Below are positions 62,278-64,000 of a stretch of 64,000 bases of DNA, one piece after another. The notes below the pieces were generated by a model. The model was not told where the DNA came from, did not search any database, and saw only the letters and a list, made by a program, of their open reading frames with translations. Positions within the stretch are counted from its first letter, which is position 1; every line of letters begins with the position of its first letter. The position numbers were made by a program, and so were the translations under genes. Origin of the DNA: Amycolatopsis cihanbeyliensis (GTDB taxonomy: Bacteria > Actinomycetota > Actinomycetes > Mycobacteriales > Pseudonocardiaceae); contig NZ_VFML01000001.1 of NCBI RefSeq assembly GCF_006715045.1, positions 868,001-932,000 on the forward strand, written 5' to 3'.

Positions 62278-63504
62278 TTACTCGTAGGCGACCTGGTAGT
62301 GCTTGATGCCGTTCAGCCAGCCCGAGCGCAGCCGGTCCGGCACGGAAACCTCCCGGATGTCCGGCATACTGTCGGCGATCGCGTTGAAGATCAGGTCGAT
62401 CTCCAGCCGGGCGAGGTTCGCGCCGATGCAGTAGTGCGACCCGGTTCCGCCGAAGCCGACATGCGGATTGGGATCGCGCAGGATGTCGAACTTCGCCGGT
62501 TCCGCGAAGACCTCGGGGTCGAAGTTGGCCGAGCTGTAGAACATGCCCACCCGGTCGCCCCTGGCAATGTGCTGCCCACCGAGCATCGTGTCCGCGGTCG
62601 CGGTGCGCTGGAAGGCCACCACGGGCGTCGCCCAGCGCACGATCTCGTCCGGTGCCGTCTTCGGACGCTGCTGCTTGTACAGCTCCCACTGCTCCGGATG
62701 ATCCAGAAAGGCCTTCATGCCATGGGTGATCGCGTTGCGCGTCGTCTCGTTGCCTGCGACGGCGAGCAGGATGACGAAGAAGCCGAACTCGTCCGAGGAC
62801 AGCGACTCACCGTCGATATCGGCCTGCACCAGCCTGGTGACGATATCGTCCATCGGGCAGGCGCGCCGTTGCTCTGCCATGTTCCACGCGTAGCCCACGA
62901 GCTCCGCGGAGGCGGCGATCGGTTCCACATCGTACTCGGGGTCGTCGTAGCCGATCATCTGGTTGGACCAGTCGAAGATCTTGCCCCGGTCCTCCTGCGG
63001 GATGCCGAGCAGTTCGGCGATGGCCTGTAGCGGCAGCTCACAGGCGACGTCCGCGACGAAGTCCCCGCTGCCCTTCGCCTTGGCCTGTTCGACGATCTGC
63101 CGGGCCCGGTCCCGCAGGGCTTCCTCCAGCCTGCCGATCGCCCGTGGGGTGAAGCCCTTGGAGACGATCCGGCGCAGCTTGGTGTGCTGCGGGGCGTCCA
63201 TGTTCAGCAGCACCAGCCGGTTGGCGTCCAGGCCCTCCTCCGTCATGGTCTCGTCGAACCGGATGATCGCCGTCTTCTCCCGGGAGGAGAACAGCTCGCT
63301 GTCCTTGGACACCTCCTTGACGTCCTCGAGGCGGGTGACCACCCAGTACCCGTTGTCCCCGAAGCCCGCCTTGTTGTGCGGCTGCGGGTTCCACCACACC
63401 GGCGCGGTCCGGCGCAGCTCGGCGAACTCCGCCAGCGGCAGGCGGGTGGCGTACAGGTCGGGATCGGTGAAATCGAAACCCGCGGGGATCAACGACGAGC
63501 CCAT
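62278..63504 (-). CDS. cyp125: Cytochrome P450, CYP125-like steroid C26-monooxygenase
   Basis: 408 aa. I-helix LLAVAGNETTRNAITHGM, ExxR-type region DEIVRWATPVVAFQRTA, and the heme loop HVGFGGTGSHYCIGANLAR with the axial cysteine are complete. Overall it matches CYP125, which oxidises cholesterol C26/27 to the acid and starts side-chain degradation. It is divergent from the fadA5-like gene with two KstR-like sites between, as for Rv3545c-Rv3546. ATG at 63504. Confidence 0.9.
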   Translation of the reverse strand: MGSSLIPAGFDFTDPDLYATRLPLAEFAELRRTAPVWWNPQPHNKAGFGDNGYWVVTRLEDVKEVSKDSELFSSREKTAIIRFDETMTEEGLDANRLVLLNMDAPQHTKLRRIVSKGFTPRAIGRLEEALRDRARQIVEQAKAKGSGDFVADVACELPLQAIAELLGIPQEDRGKIFDWSNQMIGYDDPEYDVEPIAASAELVGYAWNMAEQRRACPMDDIVTRLVQADIDGESLSSDEFGFFVILLAVAGNETTRNAITHGMKAFLDHPEQWELYKQQRPKTAPDEIVRWATPVVAFQRTATADTMLGGQHIARGDRVGMFYSSANFDPEVFAEPAKFDILRDPNPHVGFGGTGSHYCIGANLARLEIDLIFNAIADSMPDIREVSVPDRLRSGWLNGIKHYQVAYE

Positions 63505-63546
63505 CGGCTACCTCCGGTGGTCGGCTCCAGACGCCCAAAAAGAACG

Positions 63547-63560
63547 TGAAACACGTTCTA
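63547..63560. promoter_or_regulatory. KstR-like operator (perfect consensus) upstream of cyp125
   Basis: TGAAACACGTTCTA matches TnnAACnnGTTnnA fully and lies within a wider inverted repeat AGAACGTG...CACGTTCT, 43 bp upstream of the cyp125 ATG. Confidence 0.8.
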
Positions 63561-63687
63561 GCCACCGATTGAAGCATACGCCGTTAACCTTGGGAAGAGC
63601 CGAGTGAACACTGTTTACTCGAGCAAGCGAGATCTTGAAACTACAGGTAGAACATCCATCGCCGGAGAGTGACCAATCGGCGGTTGA

Positions 63688-64000
<313 letters not shown>

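Overview
The window is GC-rich actinobacterial chromosome, with many GTG starts, tightly packed genes and 4-nt ATGA/GTGA overlaps. The gene order from about 7.4 to 21.5 kb (TrmA-like methyltransferase, APC permease, two TrkA proteins, DUF3159, OB-fold protein, alpha/beta hydrolase, DUF3710, dut, DUF3093, DUF4193, cei, suhB, ppgK, sigA) follows the Mycobacterium tuberculosis block Rv2689c-Rv2703. This points to a mycolata or Pseudonocardiaceae-type actinomycete; the genus is an inference.

Layout. (1) 1-6.5 kb, minus strand: a compact phosphonate biosynthesis operon running off the left edge. It contains PEP phosphonomutase, a PaaK-like adenylate-forming enzyme, a HisC-like aminotransferase, an S9 serine peptidase, phosphonopyruvate decarboxylase and the start of a sulfotransferase. 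(2) 6.5-7.4 kb: a gene-free boundary with two strong hairpins. (3) 7.4-21.6 kb: the conserved housekeeping block ending with the principal sigma factor gene sigA and a perfect 46-nt palindromic terminator. (4) 21.6-32.9 kb: accessory DNA. An HTH/TPR regulator paired with a SLOG-like protein has been split by an intact IS3-family element. After it come small membrane proteins, a NarL-type two-component system, and an APC permease, C39-like protease-fold protein, glutamine-synthetase-like enzyme and EamA exporter. (5) 33-38.5 kb: DUF7455, then a xylose-type sugar ABC transporter with a ROK regulator, with a strong operator palindrome and a repeated 36-bp element. (6) 38.5-50.5 kb: helicase, YihY, DUF3039, pseudouridine catabolism (psuG plus a PfkB kinase), a secreted PQQ-type dehydrogenase, M20 amidohydrolase, methyltransferase, dtd and sigB. 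(7) 50.5-52.7 kb: SRPBCC protein, Lrp regulator with a divergent LysE exporter, and a lipoprotein. (8) 52.8-64 kb: a sterol side-chain catabolic cluster (fadD19, echA19, a second acyl-CoA ligase, DUF35 protein, ltp4, ltp3, cyp125, start of fadA5) with five KstR-like operators.

How the genes work together. The phosphonate operon can be read as PEP to phosphonopyruvate to phosphonoacetaldehyde, then amination, with acyl activation, peptidase and sulfotransfer steps as possible tailoring; the product is unknown. The sterol cluster fits CYP125 C26 oxidation, CoA activation, beta-oxidation and aldol cleavage of C-24-branched side chains, probably repressed by KstR. The phosphonate operon is the best candidate for an undescribed system. 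The most clear-cut structural event is the IS insertion, whose precise removal restores a continuous regulator reading frame.
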